NCBI RefSeq assembly: GCF_036195045.1
Contig: NZ_CP108100.1
Coordinates: 1,860,001 to 1,924,000 of the forward strand
Direction of reading: 5' to 3'
Source: Streptomyces sp. NBC_00236
Lineage (GTDB): Bacteria > Actinomycetota > Actinomycetes > Streptomycetales > Streptomycetaceae
DNA: 64,000 nt
In this document: piece after piece, positions 8,144 to 16,777 of the stretch
How positions within the stretch are numbered: the stretch's first letter is position 1
How the letters are laid out: each line of letters begins with the position of its first letter
Position numbers and translations under genes: made by a program
The notes under the pieces: model-generated
Databases searched by the model: none
What the model was told of the DNA's origin: nothing
What the model saw: the letters and a program-made list of their open reading frames with translations, nothing else

Positions 8144-9339
8144 GCGCGCCGGGAGCAGCCCCCCTGACCGGGCTGCGCGTCATCGATCTCGCCACGCTGT
8201 TCGCGGGCCCCCTGTGCGCCACGATGCTGGGCGACTTCGGCGCCGATGTGATCAAGGTCGAGCATCCGAGCAAGCCCGATCCGTCCCGGGGGCACGGCCC
8301 GACGAAGGACGGGGTCGGTCTGTGGTGGAAGCTGCTCGGCCGCAACAAGCGCAATCTCACTCTCGATCTGGCCTGCCCGGGCGGCCGCGACCTCCTGCTG
8401 CGGCTCGCCGCCGACACCGACGTGATCATCGAGAACTTCCGGCCGGGCACGCTGGAGCGGTGGGGTCTCGGGCCGGCGGAGCTGCACGCCGTCAACCCGC
8501 GTCTGGTGCTGGTCCGGGTCACGGGCTTCGGCCAGTTCGGCCCGTACGCCCACCGGCCCGGCTTCGGCACGCTCGCGGAGGCGATGAGCGGGTTCGCGGC
8601 GATCACCGGGGAGCCGGACGGCCCTCCGACGCTGCCGCCCTTCGGTCTCGCCGACTCGATCGCGGCGCTCGCCACGTCGTTCGCCGTGATGGCGGCGCTG
8701 GCCGGCCGGGACCGTACGGGCGTGGGCCAGGTCGTCGACATGGCGATCATCGAGCCGATCCTGATGGTGCTCGGCCCGCAGCCGCTCTGGTACGACCAGC
8801 TCGGTTACGTCCAGCCACGCACCGGCAACCGTTCGCGCAACAACGCCCCGCGCAACACCTACCGCACCTCGGACGGGCAGTGGGTGGCCGTCTCCACGTC
8901 GGCGCAGTCCGTCGCGGAGCGGGTGATGCGCCTGGTGGGCCGGGAGGAGCTGACCGAGGAGCCGTGGTTCGCCTCGGGCGCCACCCGGGCCGAGCACAGC
9001 GACGAACTCGACGAGGCGGTCGGCCACTGGATCGGGCGGCGCACCCGGGACGAGGCGATCTCCGCGTTCGAGAAGGCGGAGGCGGCCATCGCACCCATCC
9101 AGGACATCCGTGACGTGATGGAGGATCCGCAGTACCGGGCCCTGGACTCCATCACGGAGGTCGACGATCCGGAGCTGGGTCCGCTGCGGATGCAGAACGT
9201 CCTCTTCCGGCTCTCGGGCACCCCCGGGGGCATCCGCTGGGCGGGGCGGCCGCACGGGGCGGACACGGAGGAGATCCTCACCGGGCTCGGGCTGAGCGGC
9301 GAGGAGATCGCGGCACTGCGGTCGGAGCGTGTCCTGTGA
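8140..9339 (+). CDS. Class III CoA-transferase (CaiB/BaiF family)
   Basis: A 399-aa protein with the full family layout: GLRVIDLATLFAGPLCATML at the N-terminus, GADVIKVEHP, the RNKRNLTLDL stretch and IIENFRPGTLERWGLG. Asp172 in GLADSIAAL matches the catalytic aspartate of formyl-CoA transferase-type enzymes. It moves CoA between carboxylic acids; the acid is not identifiable. With the next gene it forms an activate-then-cleave pair like the CoA-transferase/lyase pairs known for malate, citramalate and itaconate. The first four bases overlap the kinase gene and the last four overlap the lyase gene. Confidence 0.9.
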   Translation: MSAPGAAPLTGLRVIDLATLFAGPLCATMLGDFGADVIKVEHPSKPDPSRGHGPTKDGVGLWWKLLGRNKRNLTLDLACPGGRDLLLRLAADTDVIIENFRPGTLERWGLGPAELHAVNPRLVLVRVTGFGQFGPYAHRPGFGTLAEAMSGFAAITGEPDGPPTLPPFGLADSIAALATSFAVMAALAGRDRTGVGQVVDMAIIEPILMVLGPQPLWYDQLGYVQPRTGNRSRNNAPRNTYRTSDGQWVAVSTSAQSVAERVMRLVGREELTEEPWFASGATRAEHSDELDEAVGHWIGRRTRDEAISAFEKAEAAIAPIQDIRDVMEDPQYRALDSITEVDDPELGPLRMQNVLFRLSGTPGGIRWAGRPHGADTEEILTGLGLSGEEIAALRSERVL

Positions 9340-10157
9340 CCGCCGAGACGCCGCTGACGTGGCTGTACGTCCCGGGCGACCGGCCTGATGTGGTGCGCAA
9401 GGCGCGGGACTCCGGGGCGGACATGGTGATCGTCGACCTGGAGGACGCGGTCGCCCCCGACCGCAAGGAGTACGCACGGTCCGCCGCCGTCGAGCTGCTC
9501 TCCGACCCGGCCTCCCCCACACAGGCGCCGGTCCACGTCAGGGTCAACGACGAGACGGACGTGCTGGCCCTGGCGGGGCTGCCGGGTCTCGCCGGGCTGC
9601 GGCTGCCGAAGATCACGCATGCCGCGTCCGTCCACCACATCGCGGCGCTGGCCCCGGGGGTCGCGCTCTGTCCGCTGCTGGAGTCGGCGCTCGGCATCGA
9701 GCACGCGTACTCGGTGGCCGCCGCCCATCCGCAGGTGCGTTCCATCGCCCTCGGGGAGGCGGACCTCCGGGCGGATCTGGGGGTGCGCGAGGATGCGGGG
9801 CTCGACTGGTCGCGCAGCCGGGTGGTGGTCGCGGCCAGGGCGGCGGGTCTTGCCCCGCCCACCCAGTCGGTGTTCCCGGACGTCCGGGACCTGGACGGGC
9901 TGTGGACGTCCTGCGCCCACGGGCGGGCGCTGGGGTTCCTCGGCCGGGCGGCGATCCACCCCCGGCAGCTCCCGGTGATCGAGCGGGCGTTCCGGCCGAC
10001 GCCGCAGGAGGTGGAGGCCGCGCAGGAGATCGTCGAGGCCGCCCGGGTCGAGGCGGGTGCGCTGGCCCTGCCGGACGGCCGCTTCGTCGACGCGGCGGTG
10101 GTGGCCCAGGCACACCGCACGCTGGCCCTGGCGGAATCGAGCCCGTCCGGCGATTGA
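9336..10157 (+). CDS. HpcH/HpaI aldolase / citrate lyase beta-like (CitE-type) CoA-ester lyase
   Basis: A 273-aa TIM-barrel protein starting at a GTG that overlaps the CoA-transferase stop. LYVPGDRPDVVRKARDSGAD and VIVDLEDAVAPDRKEYAR are the CitE N-terminal signatures, PLLESALGIEHAYSVA carries the metal-binding Glu, and GEADLRADLG the following Asp. LGRAAIHPRQLPVIERAF near the C-terminus is also typical. The family cleaves 3-hydroxyacyl-CoA esters (malyl-, citramalyl- or methylmalyl-CoA) in a Mg-dependent retro-Claisen reaction. Last gene of the operon; a strong hairpin follows 26 bases later. Confidence 0.87.
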   Translation: MTAETPLTWLYVPGDRPDVVRKARDSGADMVIVDLEDAVAPDRKEYARSAAVELLSDPASPTQAPVHVRVNDETDVLALAGLPGLAGLRLPKITHAASVHHIAALAPGVALCPLLESALGIEHAYSVAAAHPQVRSIALGEADLRADLGVREDAGLDWSRSRVVVAARAAGLAPPTQSVFPDVRDLDGLWTSCAHGRALGFLGRAAIHPRQLPVIERAFRPTPQEVEAAQEIVEAARVEAGALALPDGRFVDAAVVAQAHRTLALAESSPSGD

Positions 10158-10183
10158 GGGCACCGTGCCGCAGACACGGACAT

Positions 10184-10218
10184 GACGAGGGCCGCCGAAT
10201 CGTTCGGCGGCCCTCGTC
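10184..10218. terminator. Bidirectional terminator between CitE-like gene and lgt
   Basis: Perfect 16-bp stem (GACGAGGGCCGCCGAA and its complement) with a three-base TCG loop, located between two converging genes. It can serve both transcripts. Confidence 0.9.
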
Positions 10219-10236
10219 GTCGTATGTGCGTCGACG

Positions 10237-11217
10237 TCAGCCCTTGGCCGTCTCCGCCTCACCGTTCGTCTTCGACGCGTCCTGGTCGGCTTCGGCGTCA
10301 GCTTCGGCCGGCTTCGTGTCGGCGGACTCCGTGTCGCCGTCCTCGGCCTCGCCGGACTCCGTGTCCTCGGCGGCTTCGCCGTCCTTGGCCTCGGGTGTCT
10401 CCGACGCCCCCGGCTCGACGATCTCCTCGCGCCCCGGCCGTACCTTCGCCGAGATCACGATGTACACCACCGCGAGCACGAACATGATCAGCGCGGTCCA
10501 CACGTTCAGACGCAGGCCCAGGATGTGGTGGGCCTCGTCGACGCGCATGTACTCGATCCAGGCACGGCCCGCGCAGTACGCGGCGACGTACAGCGCGAAC
10601 GCCCGTCCGTGGCCGAGCTTGAAGCGGCGGTCCGCCCAGATCACCAGGAGCGCCACGCCGATGCACCACAGCGACTCGTAGAGGAAGGTCGGGTGGTACG
10701 TGCCGGCCACCCGGTTGGGGCCCTCGCTGATCTTCACCGCCCACGGGACGTCGGTCGCCCGCCCGTAAAGCTCCTGGTTGAACCAGTTGCCCCAGCGGCC
10801 GCAGGCCTGGGCCAGGGCGATGCCGGGGGCGAGCGCGTCGGCCCAGGCGGGCAGCGGGATCCCGCGGCGGCGGCAGCCGATCCAGGCACCGACCGCACCG
10901 AGCGCGATCGCGCCCCAGATACCGAGGCCGCCCTGCCAGATCTTGAAGGCGTCGACCCAGTTCTCACCGTCGCTGAAGTACAGCTGGTAGTCGGTGATGA
11001 CGTGGTAGAGCCTGCCGCCGACCAAGCCGAAGGGCACGGCCCAGACGGCGATGTCGGCAACCGTGCCGGCTCTGCCGCCTCGGGCGACCCAGCGCTTGTT
11101 GCCGAACCAGACGGCGACGAAGACACCGATGATGATGCAGAACGCGTAGCCGCGGAGCGGGATCGGTCCGAGATCGATCACGCCGGTCGACGGGCTGGGA
11201 ATGTAGGCAAGATTCAT
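10237..11217 (-). CDS. lgt: Prolipoprotein diacylglyceryl transferase
   Basis: A 326-aa polytopic membrane enzyme that transfers diacylglycerol from phosphatidylglycerol to the lipobox Cys of prelipoproteins, the first step of lipoprotein maturation. Signatures include the IPLRGYAFCIIIG helix, WQGGLGIWGAIALG, RWGNWFNQELYGRATDVPW and the C-terminal RAWIEYMRVDEAH segment. The last 60 residues form an acidic, Glu/Ala-rich cytoplasmic tail beyond the usual enzyme core, a common extension in streptomycetes. lspA, the next enzyme in the pathway, is at 57.6-58.3 kb. Confidence 0.96.
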   Translation of the reverse strand: MNLAYIPSPSTGVIDLGPIPLRGYAFCIIIGVFVAVWFGNKRWVARGGRAGTVADIAVWAVPFGLVGGRLYHVITDYQLYFSDGENWVDAFKIWQGGLGIWGAIALGAVGAWIGCRRRGIPLPAWADALAPGIALAQACGRWGNWFNQELYGRATDVPWAVKISEGPNRVAGTYHPTFLYESLWCIGVALLVIWADRRFKLGHGRAFALYVAAYCAGRAWIEYMRVDEAHHILGLRLNVWTALIMFVLAVVYIVISAKVRPGREEIVEPGASETPEAKDGEAAEDTESGEAEDGDTESADTKPAEADAEADQDASKTNGEAETAKG

Positions 11218-11316
11218 GGCACGGTCGACGCTACCCTGCCGGGCGGGACGTACGGCAACCCGCCCGACAACGTCTGGGTAACGAGCCGGTCATCGATTCC
11301 CCCGGCAGCCCGCCTC

Positions 11317-12144
11317 TCAGGACCCCGAGGGGGCGGGTGTGACGGTCCCCGGCTTCTTGCCCTTGTTGGCCTCGGCGACCCACTTCTTCAGGTTGGCCAC
11401 GGTGATCGGCTCGTCCCCCTTCTTGGGGAAGATCGACTCGCCGTTGAGCAGCGCCGTCGGTGTGCCCTGGAATCCGCCGTTCTCGAACGCGGTGTTGGAT
11501 TTCTCCACCCAGGCGTCGTGCGCACCGTCCTCCACACAGCTGCGGAACGCGGGCGTGTCGAGCCCGTCGACCTTCTTGGACAGCTCGATCAGCTTGCTGT
11601 TGTCGCCGAAGGCGTCGTCGGACTCCGGCGGCTGGTTGCTGTACAGGACGTCGTGGTAGGCGGGGAACTTGCCGACGTCCTGGGCGCAGGCCGCCGCGTT
11701 GGCCGCCTTGAGCGAGCCGCTGCCGCCGAGATTGCCGTCGATCAGCGTGGCGAAGTGGTACTCGACCTTGAGCTGACCGCTCTTCTCCATCTGGTGGATC
11801 GTGTCCCGGAAGGCGTTCTCGAACTGGGCGCAGACCGGGCAGCGGAAGTCCTCCCAGACCGTGAGCGTGGACGGGGCGTCGTCCGCTCCCACCGGAATGG
11901 TCAGGCTGTCCTTGCCCGTGGCGCCGGACGGCGCGACGGCGGGACCCGAGGCCTTGTCCTTGTCGCCCTTGCCGCCGGTGTTCGCGGCGATCACGCCGAC
12001 GACGGCGGCCAGTCCCAGGATTCCCACCACGGCGGCGGACACGATCAGCGTGCGGCGGCGGCGCTCGCGCGCCCTCACCTGCTCGCGCTGCTGGATCAGC
12101 CGGTCTCGCGCGGCCCGTTTTCCCTCTTGGTTCTTCTCGCTCAC
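11317..12144 (-). CDS. Membrane-anchored DsbA-like thiol:disulfide oxidoreductase
   Basis: A 275-aa protein with a basic cytoplasmic N-terminus (SEKNQEGKRAARDRLIQQRE), one membrane helix (about residues 32-54), a Gly/Lys linker and an extracytoplasmic thioredoxin-fold domain. The redox motif is CPVC in WEDFRCPVCAQFENAF, and GTPTALLNG provides the cis-proline. The GTG at 12144 is chosen because the open frame upstream runs through the trpA terminator. It probably forms or isomerises disulfides in exported proteins. It resembles the gene at 50.5 kb in layout. The ribosome site is weak. Confidence 0.83.
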   Translation of the reverse strand: MSEKNQEGKRAARDRLIQQREQVRARERRRRTLIVSAAVVGILGLAAVVGVIAANTGGKGDKDKASGPAVAPSGATGKDSLTIPVGADDAPSTLTVWEDFRCPVCAQFENAFRDTIHQMEKSGQLKVEYHFATLIDGNLGGSGSLKAANAAACAQDVGKFPAYHDVLYSNQPPESDDAFGDNSKLIELSKKVDGLDTPAFRSCVEDGAHDAWVEKSNTAFENGGFQGTPTALLNGESIFPKKGDEPITVANLKKWVAEANKGKKPGTVTPAPSGS

Positions 12145-12158
12145 ACCCGCAGCAACGA

Positions 12159-12188
12159 ACCGGGGAGGCACTCGCGTGCCTCCCCGGT
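12159..12188 (-). terminator. Terminator after trpA
   Basis: 13-bp perfect stem (ACCGGGGAGGCAC/GTGCCTCCCCGGT) with a four-base TCGC loop, 33 bases past the trpA stop and 15 bases before the DsbA-like start. Confidence 0.85.
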
Positions 12189-12220
12189 CCAAGATCCACC
12201 CATTCGGGTGAGAAAGGGTG

Positions 12221-13033
12221 TCAGCGCTTTCGAACACCTTCGGCCAGATCGGCCGCCAGTGAGCGGACGGCCGCGAGGCCCGCCGCCTCGTCCGGAGCGT
12301 CGAGCATCCGCTTGACGAAGGCGGAGCCGACGATGACGCCGTCGGCGAAGCCCGCGACCTCGGCGGCCTGGTCGGCGTTGGAGACGCCGAGGCCGACGCA
12401 GACCGGGATGTCGGTGGTGGCGCGGGTGCGCCGCACCAGGTCCTGGGCCTGTTCGCCGACCGAGACGCGGGTGCCGGTGACCCCCATCAGCGAGGCGGCG
12501 TACACGAAGCCGGAACCGGCCGCCGTGATGGTGGCGAGCCGCTCGTCCTTGCTGCTGGGCGCGACGACGAAGACGGTCGCCAGACCGTGCTTGTCGGCGT
12601 GCTCACGCCACAGGGCGGACTCCTGGACCGGCAGGTCGGGCAGGATGCACCCGGCGCCGCCCGCCTCGGCGAGTTCGGCGGTGAAGCGCTCGACGCCGTA
12701 CCGGTCGATCGGGTTCCAGTACGTCATGACGAGGATCGGGATGCCGGTCGCCTCGTGCGCCTCGCGGACCGTACGCATCACGTCGGCGATCCGCACCCCG
12801 CCGCGCAGCGCGATGTCGTCGGCCGTCTGGATGACGGGGCCGTCGAGCACGGGGTCGCTGTGCGGCAGCCCCACCTCGACGACGTCGGCGCCGCCCGCGG
12901 CCACGGCCTTGACGGCCTCGATGGCGCCGTCCACGGTCGGGAAGCCGGCGGGCAGGTACGCGATCAGCGCGGCCCGGTTCTCGGCCTTCGCGGCGGCGAG
13001 CGTGGTGTTCAGCAGTTCGATGTTGCCGCTCAC
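12221..13033 (-). CDS. trpA: Tryptophan synthase alpha subunit
   Basis: A 270-aa TIM barrel starting at a GTG that overlaps the trpB stop (GTGA), indicating translational coupling. It cleaves indole-3-glycerol phosphate to indole and glyceraldehyde 3-phosphate and passes indole to Trp[20 protein letters not shown] holds the catalytic Glu53 and Asp64; [13 protein letters not shown] and the phosphate-binding [20 protein letters not shown] segments complete the active site. Length and order of motifs are normal. Confidence 0.97.
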   Translation of the reverse strand: MSGNIELLNTTLAAAKAENRAALIAYLPAGFPTVDGAIEAVKAVAAGGADVVEVGLPHSDPVLDGPVIQTADDIALRGGVRIADVMRTVREAHEATGIPILVMTYWNPIDRYGVERFTAELAEAGGAGCILPDLPVQESALWREHADKHGLATVFVVAPSSKDERLATITAAGSGFVYAASLMGVTGTRVSVGEQAQDLVRRTRATTDIPVCVGLGVSNADQAAEVAGFADGVIVGSAFVKRMLDAPDEAAGLAAVRSLAADLAEGVRKR

Positions 13034-14316
13034 TTGACGTCCCCCTCGATCTCGGCGCCTTCGCTGTCCGCGTCGGCCTCGACGGCGGCGTCGGTCTCGT
13101 ACAGCCCGAAGTAGCGCGCTGCCGTGTCCATGTCCTTGTCGCCCCGGCCGGACAGGTTGACCAGGATCAGGCCGTCCTTGCCGAGCTCCTTGCCGACCTC
13201 CAGGGCTCCGGCCAGCGCGTGCGCGCTCTCGATGGCCGGGATGATCCCCTCGGTACGGGAGAGCAGGCGCAGCGCCTGCATGGCCGCGTCGTCGGTGACC
13301 GCGCGGTACTCGCCCCGGCCGACATCCTTCAGGTAGGCGTGCTCCGGGCCGATGCCCGGGTAGTCCAGGCCGGCCGAGATGGAGTACGGCTCGGTGATCT
13401 GGCCCTCGTCGTCCTGGAGGACGTAGCTGCGCGAACCGTGCAGGATGCCGGGCTCGCCCTCGGTCAGGGTCGCCGCGTGCTCGCCGGTCTCCACGCCGTG
13501 CCCTGCGGGTTCGCAGCCGATGAGGCGGACCCCGGCGTCCGGGATGAGGGCGTGGAAGAGGCCGATGGCGTTGGAACCGCCGCCGACGCAGGCGATGGCG
13601 GCGTCCGGCAGCCGGCCGGCCCGTTCCAGGATCTGGCGCCGGGCCTCGACGCCGATCACGCGGTGGAAGTCGCGGACCATGGCGGGGAAGGGGTGCGGGC
13701 CGGCGACCGTGCCGAAGAGGTAGTGGGTGCGGTCGACGTTGGCGACCCAGTCGCGGAACGCCTCGTTGATGGCGTCCTTGAGCGTGCGGGAGCCGGACTT
13801 CACCGCGATGACCTCGGCGCCGAGCATCCGCATGCGCGCCACGTTCAGCGCCTGCCGCTCGGTGTCGATCTCGCCCATGTAGATGGTGCATTCGAGGCCG
13901 AAGAGCGCGCAGGCGGTCGCGGTGGCGACGCCGTGCTGGCCGGCTCCGGTCTCCGCGATGACGCGGGTCTTGCCCATGCGCCTGGTGAGCAGCGCCTGGC
14001 CCAGCACGTTGTTGATCTTGTGCGAGCCGGTGTGGTTCAGGTCCTCGCGCTTGAGGAAGACCCGTGCGCCGCCGGCGTGCTCGGCGAAGCGCTTGACCTC
14101 GGTCAGGGCGCTGGGCCGGCCGGTGTAGTTCACCATGAGCTCGTTGAGCTCGGCGGCGAAGGCCGGGTCGGCCTTGGCCTTGTCGTACTCGACGGCGACC
14201 TCGTCCACGGCGGCGACGAGCGCCTCCGGGATGAACTTTCCGCCGTACGCACCGAAGTACCCCTCGGCGCTGGGGATCAGACCCTCCGGGTCCGGAATGA
14301 AGAAGTCGGACGACAT
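13030..14316 (-). CDS. trpB: Tryptophan synthase beta subunit
   Basis: A 428-aa PLP enzyme that condenses indole with serine. Lys100 in [11 protein letters not shown] is the PLP lysine, [19 protein letters not shown] the conserved indole-tunnel and Glu region, [11 protein letters not shown] the phosphate-binding loop, and NLSGRGDKD the C-terminal motif. The ATG giving [12 protein letters not shown] is chosen because AGGAG lies ten bases upstream; another ATG 21 bases earlier lacks a site. A short acidic tail ([14 protein letters not shown]) extends past the usual end. Confidence 0.96.
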   Translation of the reverse strand: MSSDFFIPDPEGLIPSAEGYFGAYGGKFIPEALVAAVDEVAVEYDKAKADPAFAAELNELMVNYTGRPSALTEVKRFAEHAGGARVFLKREDLNHTGSHKINNVLGQALLTRRMGKTRVIAETGAGQHGVATATACALFGLECTIYMGEIDTERQALNVARMRMLGAEVIAVKSGSRTLKDAINEAFRDWVANVDRTHYLFGTVAGPHPFPAMVRDFHRVIGVEARRQILERAGRLPDAAIACVGGGSNAIGLFHALIPDAGVRLIGCEPAGHGVETGEHAATLTEGEPGILHGSRSYVLQDDEGQITEPYSISAGLDYPGIGPEHAYLKDVGRGEYRAVTDDAAMQALRLLSRTEGIIPAIESAHALAGALEVGKELGKDGLILVNLSGRGDKDMDTAARYFGLYETDAAVEADADSEGAEIEGDVK

Positions 14317-14458
14317 CTCGACGTTGCTCCTCGGCATGGCAGTGGGTGGGTTCACCGTATTGCGCCGTGAGCGGAGCCCCGCCGCGGCCGTGGAAGGCCG
14401 GGCGGTGGGGTCGTGCGGATCCGCCGGACGGGGCGGGGTGCGACGGCCGGGGCTCGCT

Positions 14459-14683
14459 CTACTGCGCGGACCCCGTGCGCCATCGCATGCCGTTGACCTG
14501 TCCCGGCTCGTCGCCGATCACGTACCGCACCCGCCGTCCGTGCACCCGGCGCGCGGGGGCGCGGCAGCCGCGCGGGCGGCAGCCGCGCGCCAGCGGGGCG
14601 TGCGGATCGCGTCCCAGCGGCTGACGTGCCCCGGCGGGGCGGAGGCCCGCCCGGGGACGGAGCGCGGAACGGTCGGGGGTCAC
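14459..14683 (-). CDS. trpM: Small TrpM-like protein between trpC and trpB
   Basis: A 74-aa, Arg-rich ORF in the gap between trpC and trpB. It starts at GTG with GAAAGG about nine bases upstream and ends in [20 protein letters not shown] followed by five residues. The position matches the small trpM gene of the S. coelicolor trpCMBA cluster, reported to modulate tryptophan synthesis and development. Identity rests on position, size and my memory of the protein; a homology search would settle it. It has no domain or membrane helix. Confidence 0.6.
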   Translation of the reverse strand: MTPDRSALRPRAGLRPAGARQPLGRDPHAPLARGCRPRGCRAPARRVHGRRVRYVIGDEPGQVNGMRWRTGSAQ

Positions 14684-14853
14684 GGGCCAGGGCCTTTCGT
14701 TCGGATCGGGCCGGATCAGGGAGCGGGGTCCGGTACGTGCGGCTGCGGGGCGGAGGAGGGAGTCACTGCGGAGCACGGGCGACCGACGACAACGCGGCAG
14801 AGGGGCGTGCCGGACCCCGCGAGCCCTGCACGGTCCGAACGCAAGGCCCCGGG

Positions 14854-15663
14854 TCAGCTCCGTCCGTGCCGGAGCGCCGGGTGGGCGCCCGCGGCAACCA
14901 GGTCGGCGACGGCCGACCGCGGGTCGCGGCCGGTGACCAGGGACTCGCCGACCAGCACACCGTCCGCGCCCGCGTTGGCGTAGGCGATGAGGTCGTGCGG
15001 GCCGCGGACGCCGGACTCGGCGATCTTGACGATGTGGTCGGGGATCTCGGGGGCGACGCGCTCGAAGGTGGAGCGGTCGACCTTGAGGTCCTTCAGGTTG
15101 CGCGCGTTGACGCCGATGATCTTCGCGCCGGCCTCCACCGCGCGCTCCGCCTCCTCCTCGTCGTGCGCCTCGACCAACGGCGTCAGGCCGATGGACTCGG
15201 CGCGCTCGATCAGGGAGACGAGGGCCTCCTGGTCGAGGGCGGCGACGATCAGCAGGGCGAGGTCGGCGCCGTAGGCCCGCGCCTCCCACAGCTGGTACGA
15301 GGTGACGATGAAGTCCTTGCGCAGGATCGGGATGTCGACCTTGGCGCGGACGGCCTCCAGGTCGGCCAGCGATCCGCCGAAGCGCCGCTCCTCGGTGAGG
15401 ACGGAGATGACGGACGCGCCACCCGCCTCGTAGTCCGCGGCGAGCGCGGCCGGGTCGGCGATGGCGGCAAGGGCGCCCTTGGAGGGGCTGGAGCGCTTGA
15501 CCTCGCAGATGACGGTCACGCCCTCGCCGCGCAGGGCGGCGACTCCGTCCTTGGCCTGGGGAGCGCGCGCCGCGCGTTCCTTGAGCTCGTCGAGGCTGAC
15601 GCGCGCCTGCCGCTCCGCGAGGTCGGCGCGAACGCCGTCGATGATCTCGTCGAGCACACTCAC
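14854..15663 (-). CDS. trpC: Indole-3-glycerol phosphate synthase
   Basis: A 269-aa TIM-barrel enzyme that closes the indole ring from Cd[16 protein letters not shown] holds the catalytic Lys and substrate-binding residues, [20 protein letters not shown] the second Lys, [13 protein letters not shown] and [10 protein letters not shown] the remaining signatures. The GTG at 15663 has GGAAGGGGG upstream; the frame remains open farther but without a ribosome site. First gene of the trpC-trpM-trpB-trpA block. Confidence 0.96.
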   Translation of the reverse strand: MSVLDEIIDGVRADLAERQARVSLDELKERAARAPQAKDGVAALRGEGVTVICEVKRSSPSKGALAAIADPAALAADYEAGGASVISVLTEERRFGGSLADLEAVRAKVDIPILRKDFIVTSYQLWEARAYGADLALLIVAALDQEALVSLIERAESIGLTPLVEAHDEEEAERAVEAGAKIIGVNARNLKDLKVDRSTFERVAPEIPDHIVKIAESGVRGPHDLIAYANAGADGVLVGESLVTGRDPRSAVADLVAAGAHPALRHGRS

Positions 15664-15703
15664 GCGAGAGGCCCCCTTCCGGGACGTTGACAGGGGAACA
15701 GGA

Positions 15704-15766
15704 TGGGACATCCCGATGGTATCCGCAGGAGACCGATGGGCCCGCATCCGCCTGGCGGATGTCCCA
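15704..15766. promoter_or_regulatory. Inverted repeat upstream of trpC
   Basis: TGGGACATCC (15704-15713) and GGATGTCCCA (15757-15766) form a 10-bp inverted repeat around a 43-base spacer that also holds a direct repeat CCGATGG. It lies just upstream of trpC and at the end of the DUF2752 gene, so it could be an RNA leader structure or operator. No Trp-rich leader peptide is visible on this strand. Confidence 0.3.
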
Positions 15767-15778
15767 CTACCTGGGCAT

Positions 15779-16351
15779 TCACGGTGCCAGCGCCGATCCG
15801 AACGGCAGGTTCCTGACCACCGTGAAGATGAGCAGTACGGCTCCGATCGCCCACCAGTGGGCGGGTTTCGGTTCGATCCGCAGCGGCCGTCCGGCGGCCG
15901 CGCGGACCATCCAGAGCGCCCAGAGCACGGCGAAGGCCGCGTAGCCGATGACGGCGACGGCGTTGGAGCCGAGTGCCGCGGCGATGTCACCGTGGGCGAA
16001 GGCGTGGGCGCTGCGCAGCCCGCCGCAGCCCGGGCAGAAGATGCCGGTGAGCCGGAGCAGCGGGCACACCGGGTAGTGCCCGGGTTCGTTGGGGTCCACG
16101 GTGCCGACGTAGGCGAAGGCGGCGACGACGCCCGCCATGACGGCGGCGGGCTTGGCGATCCGCCGCAACCGCGACGCGGGAACAGGTCCGGGTCCGGGTC
16201 CGGGTGGGAAGGCCGGCATCGGTCCGTGGCCCGGTGTCGGGGGCCGGCCGGTCACCGGCTGCGGGCCCGGGGTCTGCGGGGCGGCGGCCTGCGGGGGCGG
16301 GGGCGGGGCGGGGGAAGGCGATGCGTCCACTCGGTGATTGTCGCCGTTCAT
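15779..16351 (-). CDS. DUF2752 membrane protein
   Basis: A 190-aa protein with a Pro/Gly-rich cytoplasmic N-terminus (residues 10-58) and three or four membrane helices. [20 protein letters not shown] is the DUF2752 signature with its conserved cysteines, of unknown function. A strong hairpin ends only seven bases before the ATG, leaving no room for a normal ribosome site, so the true start or an internal promoter is uncertain. Confidence 0.82.
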   Translation of the reverse strand: MNGDNHRVDASPSPAPPPPPQAAAPQTPGPQPVTGRPPTPGHGPMPAFPPGPGPGPVPASRLRRIAKPAAVMAGVVAAFAYVGTVDPNEPGHYPVCPLLRLTGIFCPGCGGLRSAHAFAHGDIAAALGSNAVAVIGYAAFAVLWALWMVRAAAGRPLRIEPKPAHWWAIGAVLLIFTVVRNLPFGSALAP

Positions 16352-16357
16352 ACGGAA

Positions 16358-16384
16358 AGGCGCAGCCCGGACCGGGCTGCGCCT
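16358..16384 (-). terminator. Hairpin between HGxxPAAW-type gene and DUF2752 gene
   Basis: 13-bp perfect inverted repeat AGGCGCAGCCCGG/CCGGGCTGCGCCT with a one-base centre. It follows the upstream small gene by 26 bases but abuts the start of the next, so it may either terminate transcription or occlude initiation of the DUF2752 gene. Confidence 0.7.
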
Positions 16385-16410
16385 CGCGTGTGTGGGTCCT
16401 CGGAACGGAT

Positions 16411-16659
16411 TCAGGAGGTCTGTGCCTGCCCGGCGCGGGCCCTGGCCGCCGCCAGCTCCGCCGACTCCTTCGGCATGCCGAGGCCCGCGGCCTTCATCGC
16501 GAGTCCGACGATCCCGCCGACGAAGACGACGACGATTCCGGCCCAGAAGCCCAGCGGGTTGGCCGCGACCATGAAGACGCCCGCGATGCAGAAGCCGATG
16601 AAGGCGATGATGACACCGGTCCAGGCGGCCGGGGTGTGTCCGTGGCTGCTGCCCGCCAT
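16411..16659 (-). CDS. HGxxPAAW-motif small membrane protein
   Basis: An 82-aa protein with the N-terminal HGHTPAAWTGV motif, two membrane helices (about residues 13-33 and 38-58) and a polar Ala-rich C-terminus. I recognise it as the small actinobacterial family named for this motif; function unknown. It sits between two other membrane-protein genes in the trp region, which suggests but does not prove a link to tryptophan metabolism. AGGAGCAACTC precedes the ATG. Confidence 0.8.
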   Translation of the reverse strand: MAGSSHGHTPAAWTGVIIAFIGFCIAGVFMVAANPLGFWAGIVVVFVGGIVGLAMKAAGLGMPKESAELAAARARAGQAQTS

Positions 16660-16777
16660 GAGTTGCTCCTCGTTGGTGTTGCGCTGTTGGTATCGCTCGG
16701 GGTCGCCGCGACTGTGCCGCCGTGCTACGAGCTCAGGGTCATTGTCCCGTACGGGCGGGTGCGACGTGAGCTGGGGG

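Noticed and set aside
13034..13891. Apparent N-terminal extension of trpA by 286 residues
   Set aside because: The extension is an Arg/Pro-rich shadow of trpB; the GTG at 13033 overlaps the trpB stop and gives a normal 270-aa TrpA.
15664..15778. Trp attenuator with leader peptide before trpC
   Set aside because: No short ORF with clustered TGG codons was found on the minus strand; only a modest inverted repeat is present.
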